A stretch of 64,000 nucleotides of DNA, taken from contig JACKBN010000001.1 of NCBI GenBank assembly GCA_020634565.1, forward strand, positions 62,001 through 126,000, written 5' to 3'. The position numbers and the translations under genes were made by a program. The notes beneath the pieces were generated by a model, which was given only the letters and a program-made list of their open reading frames with translations, was not told the origin of the DNA and searched no databases. The stretch is from Ardenticatenaceae bacterium (GTDB lineage: Bacteria > Chloroflexota > Anaerolineae > Promineifilales > Promineifilaceae). Below, one piece after another: positions 20,101 to 29,133 of the stretch. The stretch's first letter is position 1. Each line of letters starts with the position of its first letter.

Positions 20101-23100
20101 CCTCAATGTAGAGCATGTTGGCATTAACGACAACTTTTTTGAGTTAGGCGGAGACTCTATTCTTAGTATTCGCGTCATCGCTCGTGCCAACGAGCTAGGT
20201 CTTGGCTTAACACCCCGGCATGTCTTCCAGCATCAAACAATTAGTGAACTTGCCGCAGTTGCTCAAGTATCAAGGCCGATAGAGGCAGAACAAGGCCTTG
20301 TTCTAGGATCAGTTCCTTTGACACCGATACAAACCTGGTTCTTCGAACAGGATTTCATTGCTCCACATCATTGGAATCAGGCAGTTATTTTTCAGCTCCG
20401 CAAAAGAATCGACCCCACACTTCTGGAGAGAGCCCTTGATCATATACTCCGCCATCACGATGCACTACGGTTGCGTTTCATTCGCAATACGAATAGTTGG
20501 GAACAGTTTGGGACAGACACCGAGATCCCTACACCTCTTTCAATTATCAAACTGTCTACGCTAACCATAGAGGAAAGGCGGCTCGAACTTCGGTCAGTCG
20601 CTAATAACTGCCAAGCGAGCCTGAACTTGACAACTGGTCCACTTATCAGAGTAGTACTGTTCGATCTTGGCTCCGATGCGCCTTCTCGCTTACTGATCAT
20701 TGCTCACCATCTCGTAATTGACAATATATCCTGGAGCATCCTGCAAGATGACCTTGAAACAGCATATCAACAGATCGAGAGGGATGAAACAGTTCAACTG
20801 CGCCCCAAAACTACATCTTTCAAGGCTTGGGCTGAACAGTTACACGCCCTAGCAGTATCTCCTGATTTACTGGACGAGTTGAGCTATTGGCTATCCGCTA
20901 TCAACCGTCATAACGTTATGACCTTACCATTGGATGAAGATGTGGATGAGGGTGTCAACACCGTAAATTCCTCACGTACGGTCACGATCTCCCTTAGCGT
21001 TGAGGAAACACAAGCACTTCTCCAGCTCATACCAAGAACCTATCAAGTTCAAATTAATGACATACTGCTAACCGCGTTGGTAAGGGCTTTTTCGTCATGG
21101 ACAGCCTGCCACTCACTACTTATTGACATGGAGGGCCATGGACGCGAGCCTCTCTTTAACGATGTGGATTTGTCACGAACGATTGGCTGGTTTGCATCGA
21201 GCTTCCCTGTCCGGCTTGATCTTAGTGGGAGCGAAACATTAGAAGAAGCCCTTAGATCTGTAAGAGATCAGTTGCGAGATGTTCCACAGCACGGCGTCGG
21301 TTATGGGATATTGCGTTATCTTAGCCCAAAAGATATTCGTGAGCAGCTTCAAAAACTTCCTAAAGCACAGGTTAGCTTCAACTATTTGGGACAATCACCC
21401 ACAGGGTTCACCACTACATCTCTTTTCGCACCTGCTCCCGAGCGGGCAGGTCTTCTTCGTAGTCCACTAGGATTGCGTCCTTACCTGATCGAGATCAATG
21501 CCATGGTGGCTGAGGACCGTTTACTTGTCCGGTGGCGATTTTCTAAGGTGGCCCATCGGTCAGCTACTATCGAAAACCTTGCTCAGGCGTTTCTGGATGC
21601 ATTGCGACAGTTAATCGCCATGTGTCAGTCGCGTACTGGTAAAGAGCGGACGCTTCCAAATGTTCCTCTAGTTCAATCCGATTTACCCACTATCAACCAT
21701 CTTTTAGAGAAGTCTCCTGCTACAGAAAACATCTATCCTTCATCACCAATTCAACAAGGCATGCTTTTCCAAAGTCTATACGCACCTACTTCAGGTGTTT
21801 ACGTTTCTCACTGGTTGCGAGAATTCGAAGAATCGCTGAATGTACCTGCCTTTCAGCATGCATGGCAACGTGTCATCGAGAGGCACCCTGTGTTTCGCAC
21901 GGCTTTTATCTGGGAAGGTTTGGAAGAGCCATTCCAGGCGGTGCGGAATAATATCGCATTACCATGGGAAGAATACAATTGGCAGAATGTTATTCCAACA
22001 GAGATAGAGTCTCGCTTGAGAATACATCTCAAGGACGACCAAAAGCGCGGATTCGATCTGTCGAAAGCTCCACTTATGCGTCTTGCTCTTATTAAGCTAG
22101 TTGGGAATCGTTATTTGTTCATCTGGACTGTACATCATTTATTGCTCGATGGATGGAGTATACCTATTGTCCTTGGAGAAATGTTTGCGTATTACGAGGC
22201 ATTCATTCAAGGCTCTGATATTCAACTCAAACAACCACGGCCGTATAGTGACTACATTACGTGGCTTCGACAACAAACCCCACACAATGCGGAAGAATAT
22301 TGGCGTAAGAGGCTATACGGGTTCACGGCACCCAATAGGATACATGTGGAACGGGAAGGTGATTCTGTAACCCTCGCGAATGACAAGGTCCAGGCTCAGG
22401 AGCTAACTATACCGAACGAGTCCACTAGAACTATTCGGGAGTTTGCACGTCAGCACCATTTAACACTAAACACACTGTTTCAAGGGGCTTGGGCGTTACT
22501 TCTGAGCCGTTATTCTGGAGACCCTGATATCGTTTTTGGGGCAGTTGTATCGGGACGCAGTGCAGAGCTAGCTGATATCGAGTCCATGGTCGGACTACTT
22601 ATGAACACACTGCCTGTTCGTGTCCACGTACCTCACAACACGTGTGTTCTTGATTGGCTTCAACAGATTCAGGAAGATCAGAGTGAAGCGTTTCAGTATG
22701 AACACAGTGCGCTACTCGATGTACAAGCTTGGAGCCAAGTTTCTCATGGTGTATCTCTCTTTGAGACTGTACTCGTCTTTGAGAACTATCCTGCCTTCAG
22801 TATGAGTAGTAGTGAGTATCCCGGTAAGGCGGTAGATCTAATTCGCATTGGCTCGTTTGAGCAAACGTATTATCCTCTAACTGTTCTGGTTTTTCCCAGA
22901 GAGGAATTGACCATTCGTATATCTTATGACACAAGCCGATTTGACACAAATGCTATCACCCGCCTGCTTGGACACTTCCAGATACTGCTCGAAGGTGTCG
23001 TGGCAGAGCCTAGGAAAGTCCTTGCTTCCCTACCATTGCTCACGGTCTCTGAACGAGAGAAGATATTGCATATCTGGAATAATACAGATCGTGATTTTAA

Positions 23101-26100
23101 TTTGGACACTAATCTCTGCCAGCAGTTCCATTCACAGGTCGAACGGTCACCTGATAAAGTAGCATTCATTTGCGGTGACACACACCTGACCTATCGTGAA
23201 CTGAACCGGCAGGCCAATTGGATAGCTAGTCAGTTGCTATCCCTGGGGGTTAGTCCGGAAGTGTTCGTAGGTCTCTGTGTAGAACGCTCGCTTGAACTAC
23301 CTGTTGGATTACTCGGTATACTCAAGTCGGGTGGCGTTTATGTACCACTTGATCCTGAGTATCCAGGCGAACGACTAGCTCTAATGATTGAGGATACCCA
23401 ACCCCCAGTCGTTATCACTCAACGGCATTTGGCAGATCGTCTACCCTTCTCTTCGGTTCAGTTGATTTATTTAGATGATATTGAAGACACCACACCAATC
23501 ATCGAAAACATAATTAGCGAAGTAACAGCGGAAAATTTAGCATATGTAATGTACACGTCTGGGTCAACCGGAAAGCCTAAAGGCTCGGCGTTGGAACACA
23601 GGCAACTCCTAAATAGATTTGCATGGATGTGGGAGGCATATCCATTTACTGCAGACGACGTGATATGCCAAAAGACCTCTCTTAACTTTGTGGACTCATT
23701 ATGGGAACTACTCGGTCCATTGCTAAAGGGAATCCCTTCGGTAATAGTACCCGAAGCAATTTACCGCAATACTGATGCATTAATCGAATCATTGGCACAT
23801 CATAAGATAACTCGTATCTGGTTGTTGCCATCCGTTCTCGAACAACTGTTGAGTTATTCCGACCTATCCACTCGACTACCACACCTCACATACTGGGTTA
23901 TGGGCGGCGAGGTCTTGTCAGCTGAGCTTGTTTACCAATTCTACAATCAGCTACCTGATCGGTTTCTGATCAATCTATATGGGTCTTCCGAACTATTTGA
24001 TGCAACAGCATATGATGTTAACCAAAGCTTAGAAGGTCGCTCTCACGCACCGATCGGAAAGCCAATAGCTAATACAAGAGCCTATGTATTGGACACATAT
24101 CTCCAACCTGTGCCAATCGGTGTAGATGGTGAGCTTCACGTCAGTGGCGTTTGTCTGCCCCGCGGATACATTAATCGCCCTGAGTTGACAGCTTCCCGTT
24201 TCATTCCAGACCCTTTTAGCGGTATACCGGGCGCTCGTCTCTTCAAGACAGGCGATCTGGCACGTTATCAGGCTGATGGTACCATCGAGTGTTTGGGTCG
24301 CCTAGATTACCAGGTTAAAATACGGGGTTATCGCATTGAATTGGGGGAGATCGAAGCTGTCCTTTCCCAGCATCCCCTAATCCAAAAAGCTGTTGTGATT
24401 CTTCGTGAAGATGAGCCAGGCCTCCCATACCTTGCAGCTTACTTCATTGCCGAATCTGAGCAAGATGTGTCGGTTAGTCAAGTGAAGCAGTTTCTTCATG
24501 ACTGGTTACCTGAGTATATGATTCCAACCAGTTATGTCCACGTCGAGGCTTTCCCACTTACGCCAAGTGGCAAGATTGACCGGCGTGCGCTACCTCTACC
24601 TGCGTTTGCTGATCGCACTAACCTCGATATGCCGTTCGTGGAGCCGAGGTCATCGATTGAACACACTCTGGCAGCCATCTTTGCCAATCTCCTTCATATT
24701 ACGCGGGTTGGTGTAAACGATAATTTCTTCGAATTGGGTGGGCACTCTATCCTTGCTCTTCGTGTAATATCCCGTATACGAGAAGAACTCAAGGTCGAAC
24801 TACCGATTCGTGTGTTATTCGATGCCCCTACAGTTGCGGCTCTGTCCCAACATGTCGAAGTGGCCATTTCTGCATCACCTGGCATCCCACGCCGTCAGCA
24901 GAGTATTATTCCTCCCCTCTCTTTTGCACAACAACGTCTCTGGTTCCTGGATCAGTTGCATCCTGATAATACTAACTATAACCTTTATACTGCCTTTCGC
25001 TTAAAGGGTGAACTCGATGTAGTAGCCCTTGAGTCAAGCCTTAACGATTTGGTTGCACGCCACGAAGCACTACGAACCACGTTCGTTACTCAGGATGATG
25101 AACCAAAGCAGTTAGTCACGTCGTTACTGACATTAGCGCTAAAAAGGCTGAACCTCGTAGGACATCCTGATGTAGAAGGGGAAGCGCTACAGGCTGCAGT
25201 TGCTGAAATCCAACATCCATTCAGTCTGGTAACCGGACCATTGATAAAAGGACTTCTTATTCGTCTGTCTGCAACTTGTCACATGCTGGTCATCACATTT
25301 CATCATAGTATCTCAGACGGCTGGTCAATAAGCATCTTCAATAGCGAGCTAGCGGCATTCTACGAAGCTCGTATCAACAACCACCCTGCTGACTTACCTG
25401 AGTTACCTATCCAGTATGCTGACTACGCGTACTGGCAACGTAAATACCTGCAAGGAGCAGTTCTCGATGAGCAGCTCGCGTACTGGCGACAGCAACTCGC
25501 CGGCGCACCAACAGTGCTCACTTTGCCTACCGACCGCCCCAGACCTGCCGTCCAAACGTTCCAGGGAGCATCGGTAGACTTGGTCCTAACGCCTGAACTC
25601 ACAGCAGAACTCAAGGCTCTCAGCCAACGCGAGGACGTAACCTTGTTTATGACACTCCTGGCAGCCTTTCAGGTGTTACTGGCGCGCTACAGTGGCCAGG
25701 ATGACATTGTGGTAGGGACGCCTATTGCCGGGCGCACGCGTGCCGAATTGGAAGGATTGATTGGCTTTTTTGTCAACACCTTAGTCCTACGTACAAAGCT
25801 GAATGACAATCCAACTTTCTGTGAGCTTCTACATCGTGTTCGTGACGTGACACTTGACGCCTATGCTCATCAAGACCTCCCTTTCGAAAAGCTCGTCGAA
25901 GAACTGCGCCCCGAACGTTCTCTCGAACACAATCCCCTTTTCCAAGTTTTGATCAACTTCGTGAATACACCTAGGCCCACTGTTTCTTTTAGAGGGCTGA
26001 ATACAACCACTGTAAACCTTGGCAACCAAGTTGTACGCTTCCCTTTGACTTTTTATATCCAGGACCTAGGTTCCCAGATTTCTCTTAGATTTGCATACCA

Positions 26101-28126
26101 AACCGATCTTTTTACGATGAATCGGATGCAGGAAATGGCAAAGCAATTCACTCTCCTCTTAACTCAGCTTGTGCAAAAGTCCCATATATCAATTGATTCA
26201 CACTCCCTCGTCACAGAAACCGCTTCTCAGTTTTTACCAGACCCACGTACTCCAATTACTGAGCAGCACTATAAACCCATACCGGCAGTCTTCCTGGAAT
26301 GTATGCAGCATGCATCTCATTTGCCAGCAATAAAACACCAGGAGTACACGTGGACATATGAAGAAGTAGCGCAAAGTGTTGGTGATCTCTCCCGACTCTT
26401 ACGCAATAAGGGCGTTATACGCGGTGATGTTGTTGCGGTAACTGGTCCGCGTAGCAGTGGTTACATAGTTGGAATGTTAGCTGTTCTGTTTACGGGGGGC
26501 GTGCTGCTCACTCTCGATTCTCGATTGCCGACTCAGCGTAAGCTTCGAATGCTTGATGAAGCGGGCTGTCGATACGTTCTAGAAACTAGCGAGAGAATTA
26601 GTTACACGCCGTGGCTTGCTGGAACTGGGGTCGAAGTTATCTCGTGGAAACAGATGGCCCCAGGGTACAGTAATTTTGCTGTTGCAGTAAGCGAAATGGA
26701 AGAATTATCTTCTGAAATTGACCCAGGTGATCCCGCCTACATCTTTTTTACTTCTGGAACAATGGGTACACCAAAGGGCATTTTGGGTTGTCACAAGGGA
26801 CTGAGTCATTTTCTTGCCTGGCAACGCAAGCATTTCTCTGTTGGACCACACGATCGGAGCGCTCAGTTAACAGGTTTATCCTTTGATGTCGTTCTTCGTG
26901 ATGTTTTCCTTCCGCTTACGAGTGGAGCCACACTCTGCTTGCCTGATGATCCAGACGATCTCGGCGCAGACCGTATTCTTCCTTGGATGGATCGGGAGCA
27001 AATCACACTACTCCATACGGTTCCAGCCATTGCAGCATCCTGGCTAGCCAAGCATCCTACTGAGGTTTCATTGAGTTCGCTACGCCAGGTGTTTTTCGCA
27101 GGTGAACCGCTAAGCGATGCCCTTGTTGCCCAATGGCGAATTGCATTCCCTGAGTCAGGTGCTCTTACCAATCTCTACGGACCGACTGAAACAACACTCG
27201 CGAAACTATACTATGAGATACCAGTTGACACATCTCCTGGCATTCAACCAGTTGGATTTCCGCTCCCGCAGAGCCAAGCTCTTGTGCTTGCACCCAACGG
27301 TCGTTTATGTGGGATAGCGGAACCGGGCGAAATTGTGATTCGTACACCTTACCGTAGTCTTGGCTACCTGAGAACATCGGTCGAGGAACAGGTGCGATTC
27401 CGGCCCAACCACTTCCGAGAAGATCAGAACGATCTTCTTTACTATACTGGCGATCGTGGACGGTACAGAGGTAATGGCGCTCTTGAGATATTGGGTCGCC
27501 TGGATGATCAAGTAAAGATTCGCGGGATAAGGGTTGAGCCAAGTGAAGTCTCAGTGCTGCTAGCGCAACATCCTTCAGTACATGAGTGTGTGGTCCTAGC
27601 TTGTAGTAACAAAAAGGGTGAGAAGTGTTTAGCCGCCTATGTCGTCCTGGAGCCTTCCGAGGAGGCGAATGTTAAAGTGATGCGCGCTCACCTCACTGAG
27701 CATGTACCGGACTACATGCTTCCATCGGCTTTTACCTTTCTGGATGATCTTCCACTAACAGCAAACGGAAAAGTCGATCGGCAAGCGCTGCCTCCGCCCA
27801 ACTTTGCAACATCTTATGCACCAGAATTCGAAGATCCAAGAACAGTGGTTGAGGTTACACTCGCAGAGATATGGAAGAGTGTCCTCAAGATTCCCCAAAT
27901 AGGAATTCATGATAACTTCTTCGAACTTGGTGGTCATTCCCTTCTTGCCACCCGCGTGATGTGGCGAGTACGTGACGCATTCAATGTAGACATGCCGCTA
28001 CGTACGCTCTTTGAGTTACCAACGATTGCACGCCTTAGTGTTGCGATCGAGAATTCGCCCAAACATGGCAAAAGTCCCCTTACCGGACCCATACTACCGC
28101 TTCCTCGCGAACCTCGCCATCAATAG
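17129..28126 (+). CDS. Three-module nonribosomal peptide synthetase (C-A-T-E-C-A-T-C-A-T)
   Basis: The 3665-residue enzyme assembles a peptide on phosphopantetheine arms. Module 1: condensation domain (residues 4-430, HHIVFDG with D144), adenylation (465-970, LDGSNWE at D661), carrier (S1010 in GGDS) and epimerisation domain (1059-1498, HHLVIDNISW, EGHGREP). Module 2: a D-L type condensation domain (YPSSPIQQGMLF, HHLLLDG), adenylation (2007-2490, NFVDSLWE) and carrier (S2540). Module 3: L-L type condensation domain (2594-3020, HHSISDG, D2730), adenylation (3051-3550, SFDVVLRD) and carrier (S3604). There is no thioesterase or reductase. The tail GPILPLPREPRHQ resembles the linker before a further condensation domain, so a downstream part may have been lost. 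By alignment to the PheA pocket, the ten-position codes read DGWVMGLVLK, VDWSVGLDAK and DVRAFALLAK; domain 2 lacks Asp at position 235. An N-terminal condensation domain means the first residue meets an acyl starter or an upstream module. Predicted core: X-(D)aa1-aa2-aa3. Confidence 0.97.
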   Translation: MQKAFVFPTSFAQSRLWIIDQLTPQSPTYNVPLGLQICGALNAVVLEQSINDVIQRHEILRTTFTTRNGQPVQVISPSLELKLREFDLENTPNDEQKVHIENLALEEAQTPFDLVHGPLLRASLLRLSVSDAILLLTVHHIVFDGWSISIFNSELAAFYEARINNHPADLPELPIQYADYAYWQRKYLQGAVLDEQLAYWRQQLAGAPTVLTLPTDRPRPAVQTFQGASVDLVLTPELTAELKALSQREDVTLFMTLLAAFQVLLARYSGQDDIVVGTPIAGRTRAELEGLIGFFVNTLVLRTKLNDNPTFCELLHRVRDVTLDAYAHQDLPFEKLVEELRPERSASYTPLVQVSLALDNVPKQERGFSGLTVKPFRRSSVVSRYDLAITMTDISGQLVGRFEYSTDLFEYETIKRMIDHFYILLESAVAEPQQCVAKLPLLTDEELRLIVNEWNATETKYPRDQCVHELFAKQAALTPNTLAVVSGKETLTYGELEQRANQLAHYLKRLGIGPEILVGVCLERSIDWVVCVLGILKAGGAHVCLDPSYPVERLQFMVEDAAPDVLITQTHLQSILPPTRIKTVRLDADWQEIKQESKLTPIAGSTADNVAYVTYTSGSSGIPKAVLSEHGGLLNLVFWTQRMFRISSSDQAMQTCHVGLDGSNWELWSYLTAGSTLHIVDNQTRFSADAIRSWIIENGITIGFLAPVLAESIIFDNWPPEARLRTLMTGSDRIAFFPPEGLPFTYVNLYGPTECTVLQTFAVLSPLRNSEIPPPIGQPLSNLRTYVLDQRGLPVPIGVPGELYLGGDGVTRGYLNRPQLTAEKFVPDPFSNKSGARLYRTGDLVRWRSDGQLDFLGRIDNQVKIRGFRIELGEVEAALIQHPAVGDVIVLAREYQSGGKRLVAYVVPAVKRSTTLALNVTELRIFLAAKLPDYMIPTAFIFMEALPLSSQGKVDRKSLPMPDETHPTVGASYKVPQTPLEEKLAAIWTEILNVEHVGINDNFFELGGDSILSIRVIARANELGLGLTPRHVFQHQTISELAAVAQVSRPIEAEQGLVLGSVPLTPIQTWFFEQDFIAPHHWNQAVIFQLRKRIDPTLLERALDHILRHHDALRLRFIRNTNSWEQFGTDTEIPTPLSIIKLSTLTIEERRLELRSVANNCQASLNLTTGPLIRVVLFDLGSDAPSRLLIIAHHLVIDNISWSILQDDLETAYQQIERDETVQLRPKTTSFKAWAEQLHALAVSPDLLDELSYWLSAINRHNVMTLPLDEDVDEGVNTVNSSRTVTISLSVEETQALLQLIPRTYQVQINDILLTALVRAFSSWTACHSLLIDMEGHGREPLFNDVDLSRTIGWFASSFPVRLDLSGSETLEEALRSVRDQLRDVPQHGVGYGILRYLSPKDIREQLQKLPKAQVSFNYLGQSPTGFTTTSLFAPAPERAGLLRSPLGLRPYLIEINAMVAEDRLLVRWRFSKVAHRSATIENLAQAFLDALRQLIAMCQSRTGKERTLPNVPLVQSDLPTINHLLEKSPATENIYPSSPIQQGMLFQSLYAPTSGVYVSHWLREFEESLNVPAFQHAWQRVIERHPVFRTAFIWEGLEEPFQAVRNNIALPWEEYNWQNVIPTEIESRLRIHLKDDQKRGFDLSKAPLMRLALIKLVGNRYLFIWTVHHLLLDGWSIPIVLGEMFAYYEAFIQGSDIQLKQPRPYSDYITWLRQQTPHNAEEYWRKRLYGFTAPNRIHVEREGDSVTLANDKVQAQELTIPNESTRTIREFARQHHLTLNTLFQGAWALLLSRYSGDPDIVFGAVVSGRSAELADIESMVGLLMNTLPVRVHVPHNTCVLDWLQQIQEDQSEAFQYEHSALLDVQAWSQVSHGVSLFETVLVFENYPAFSMSSSEYPGKAVDLIRIGSFEQTYYPLTVLVFPREELTIRISYDTSRFDTNAITRLLGHFQILLEGVVAEPRKVLASLPLLTVSEREKILHIWNNTDRDFNLDTNLCQQFHSQVERSPDKVAFICGDTHLTYRELNRQANWIASQLLSLGVSPEVFVGLCVERSLELPVGLLGILKSGGVYVPLDPEYPGERLALMIEDTQPPVVITQRHLADRLPFSSVQLIYLDDIEDTTPIIENIISEVTAENLAYVMYTSGSTGKPKGSALEHRQLLNRFAWMWEAYPFTADDVICQKTSLNFVDSLWELLGPLLKGIPSVIVPEAIYRNTDALIESLAHHKITRIWLLPSVLEQLLSYSDLSTRLPHLTYWVMGGEVLSAELVYQFYNQLPDRFLINLYGSSELFDATAYDVNQSLEGRSHAPIGKPIANTRAYVLDTYLQPVPIGVDGELHVSGVCLPRGYINRPELTASRFIPDPFSGIPGARLFKTGDLARYQADGTIECLGRLDYQVKIRGYRIELGEIEAVLSQHPLIQKAVVILREDEPGLPYLAAYFIAESEQDVSVSQVKQFLHDWLPEYMIPTSYVHVEAFPLTPSGKIDRRALPLPAFADRTNLDMPFVEPRSSIEHTLAAIFANLLHITRVGVNDNFFELGGHSILALRVISRIREELKVELPIRVLFDAPTVAALSQHVEVAISASPGIPRRQQSIIPPLSFAQQRLWFLDQLHPDNTNYNLYTAFRLKGELDVVALESSLNDLVARHEALRTTFVTQDDEPKQLVTSLLTLALKRLNLVGHPDVEGEALQAAVAEIQHPFSLVTGPLIKGLLIRLSATCHMLVITFHHSISDGWSISIFNSELAAFYEARINNHPADLPELPIQYADYAYWQRKYLQGAVLDEQLAYWRQQLAGAPTVLTLPTDRPRPAVQTFQGASVDLVLTPELTAELKALSQREDVTLFMTLLAAFQVLLARYSGQDDIVVGTPIAGRTRAELEGLIGFFVNTLVLRTKLNDNPTFCELLHRVRDVTLDAYAHQDLPFEKLVEELRPERSLEHNPLFQVLINFVNTPRPTVSFRGLNTTTVNLGNQVVRFPLTFYIQDLGSQISLRFAYQTDLFTMNRMQEMAKQFTLLLTQLVQKSHISIDSHSLVTETASQFLPDPRTPITEQHYKPIPAVFLECMQHASHLPAIKHQEYTWTYEEVAQSVGDLSRLLRNKGVIRGDVVAVTGPRSSGYIVGMLAVLFTGGVLLTLDSRLPTQRKLRMLDEAGCRYVLETSERISYTPWLAGTGVEVISWKQMAPGYSNFAVAVSEMEELSSEIDPGDPAYIFFTSGTMGTPKGILGCHKGLSHFLAWQRKHFSVGPHDRSAQLTGLSFDVVLRDVFLPLTSGATLCLPDDPDDLGADRILPWMDREQITLLHTVPAIAASWLAKHPTEVSLSSLRQVFFAGEPLSDALVAQWRIAFPESGALTNLYGPTETTLAKLYYEIPVDTSPGIQPVGFPLPQSQALVLAPNGRLCGIAEPGEIVIRTPYRSLGYLRTSVEEQVRFRPNHFREDQNDLLYYTGDRGRYRGNGALEILGRLDDQVKIRGIRVEPSEVSVLLAQHPSVHECVVLACSNKKGEKCLAAYVVLEPSEEANVKVMRAHLTEHVPDYMLPSAFTFLDDLPLTANGKVDRQALPPPNFATSYAPEFEDPRTVVEVTLAEIWKSVLKIPQIGIHDNFFELGGHSLLATRVMWRVRDAFNVDMPLRTLFELPTIARLSVAIENSPKHGKSPLTGPILPLPREPRHQ
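17558..18159 (+). repeat. 602-bp perfect direct repeat, copy 1 (first condensation domain)
   Basis: Identical base for base to 25316-25917, offset 7758 bp, in the same codon phase. It runs from the Asp-Gly of the HHxxxDG motif to the NERxxS-like end of the condensation-domain core. Flanks on both sides are different. Confidence 0.97.
25316..25917 (+). repeat. 602-bp perfect direct repeat, copy 2 (third condensation domain)
   Basis: Second copy of the tract at 17558-18159. It covers the C-terminal half of the latch and floor region of the third condensation domain. No silent differences between the copies, which indicates a recent gene-conversion or recombination event inside the NRPS gene. 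Confidence 0.97.
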
Positions 28127-28139
28127 AACCTTTTCAGGT

Positions 28140-28163
28140 TTCATAAACCGCATGGTTTATGAA
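28140..28163. terminator. Hairpin after the NRPS stop
   Basis: A perfect 10-bp stem, TTCATAAACC and GGTTTATGAA, with a 4-nt GCAT loop, 14 bp after the NRPS stop codon. Only a weak T-rich tail (TTCTT) follows, so it may be a weak terminator or an mRNA-stabilising hairpin in the spacer before the next gene. Confidence 0.5.
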
Positions 28164-28234
28164 TTCTTGAGCAATTGACCTAGTTGTTAGTCAGGTTCCT
28201 AGAATGCTAATTGGTAATTAAGGTAATAACATCT

Positions 28235-29086
28235 ATGCATTACGGACTTTACGGTATAAACCAAAATACTCTTGGCTCGCCTGAGGCTGCAACTGCAGTG
28301 GCCAAAGTTGCAGAGGATGCAGGGTTTGACTCAATCTGGGTTGGCGAACATGTTGTGTTACCTGAATCCCTCACGCCTCCACCTTATATGGAACCGACGG
28401 ATCCGATTCTTGATCCCATAGTCGCTCTCAGTTTTTTAGCTGCTCACACCCATAAGATCCTACTAGGCACTGGCGTCATTATCTTGCCACAACGGAACCC
28501 ACTAGTACTGGCGAAGGAGTTAGCCAGTCTTGATGTACTCTCAAGGGGTCGGCTGGCCTTTGGTCTAGGAGTTGGATACCTTGAGCCGGAAATGCGTGCC
28601 ATAGGCATTCCGATGGAAAATCGTGGCACTCGATCTGAAGAATACCTTAAAGCTATTCTTGCCCTTTGGACACAGCCATCGCCTGTTTTTAGCGGGCGAT
28701 TCGTCAATTTTGATGGTATTCAAGCTTACCCTCGTCCGGTACAACGGCCACACCCTCCTATTGTGATTGGCGGTCGCTCTCAGGCTGCTCATCGTCGAGC
28801 AATTCAGTACGGTGACGGGTGGTATGGATTCAATCTCAACTTGGAGGAAACTGCAGAACAGATTGCTGGCTTGCAAAAGGCCGCTTGCAATTACATACGT
28901 TGTCCGGGTTTACACGAGTTAGAAATCAGTGTGACGCCGCGCGATGCCATAAACCGCGAAGATGCCCGTCAATATGGTGAGCTTGGCGTACATAGACTGA
29001 TCCTCAAATTGCCCCATAATAGTCCCATCAATGAAATACTTACATTTGTCCGTTCTGCTAGCATATCGCTCATCGCACCAGTATAA
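28235..29086 (+). CDS. LLM-class flavin/F420-dependent oxidoreductase
   Basis: A 283-residue TIM-barrel oxidoreductase of the luciferase-like monooxygenase superfamily. Evidence: MHYGLYGINQNTLGSPE at the N-terminus, EDAGFDSIWVGEHVVLPE, ILLGTGVIILPQRNPLVLAKELASLD, GRLAFGLGVGYLEPEM and RPHPPIVIGGRS. The length and VGEH/GVGYL pattern resemble the F420-dependent TIGR03619-type group. Such enzymes reduce or oxygenate small substrates with FMN or F420. The ATG at 28235 with AAGG upstream is preferred to the TTG at 28211. It sits 110 bp after the NRPS on the same strand and probably tailors the peptide or a building block. A second LLM enzyme of a different subgroup is at 39.3 kb. Confidence 0.9.
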   Translation: MHYGLYGINQNTLGSPEAATAVAKVAEDAGFDSIWVGEHVVLPESLTPPPYMEPTDPILDPIVALSFLAAHTHKILLGTGVIILPQRNPLVLAKELASLDVLSRGRLAFGLGVGYLEPEMRAIGIPMENRGTRSEEYLKAILALWTQPSPVFSGRFVNFDGIQAYPRPVQRPHPPIVIGGRSQAAHRRAIQYGDGWYGFNLNLEETAEQIAGLQKAACNYIRCPGLHELEISVTPRDAINREDARQYGELGVHRLILKLPHNSPINEILTFVRSASISLIAPV

Positions 29087-29133
29087 GACATTGCTGAAGT
29101 GGTTATGCGGTATAGATGAAGGAGATGGTGAAT

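Noticed and set aside
17558..25917. The 602-bp repeat as an assembly duplication
   Set aside because: The sequences outside the repeat differ in both copies and encode different complete domains, so a simple assembly duplication does not explain it; long reads would settle the matter.
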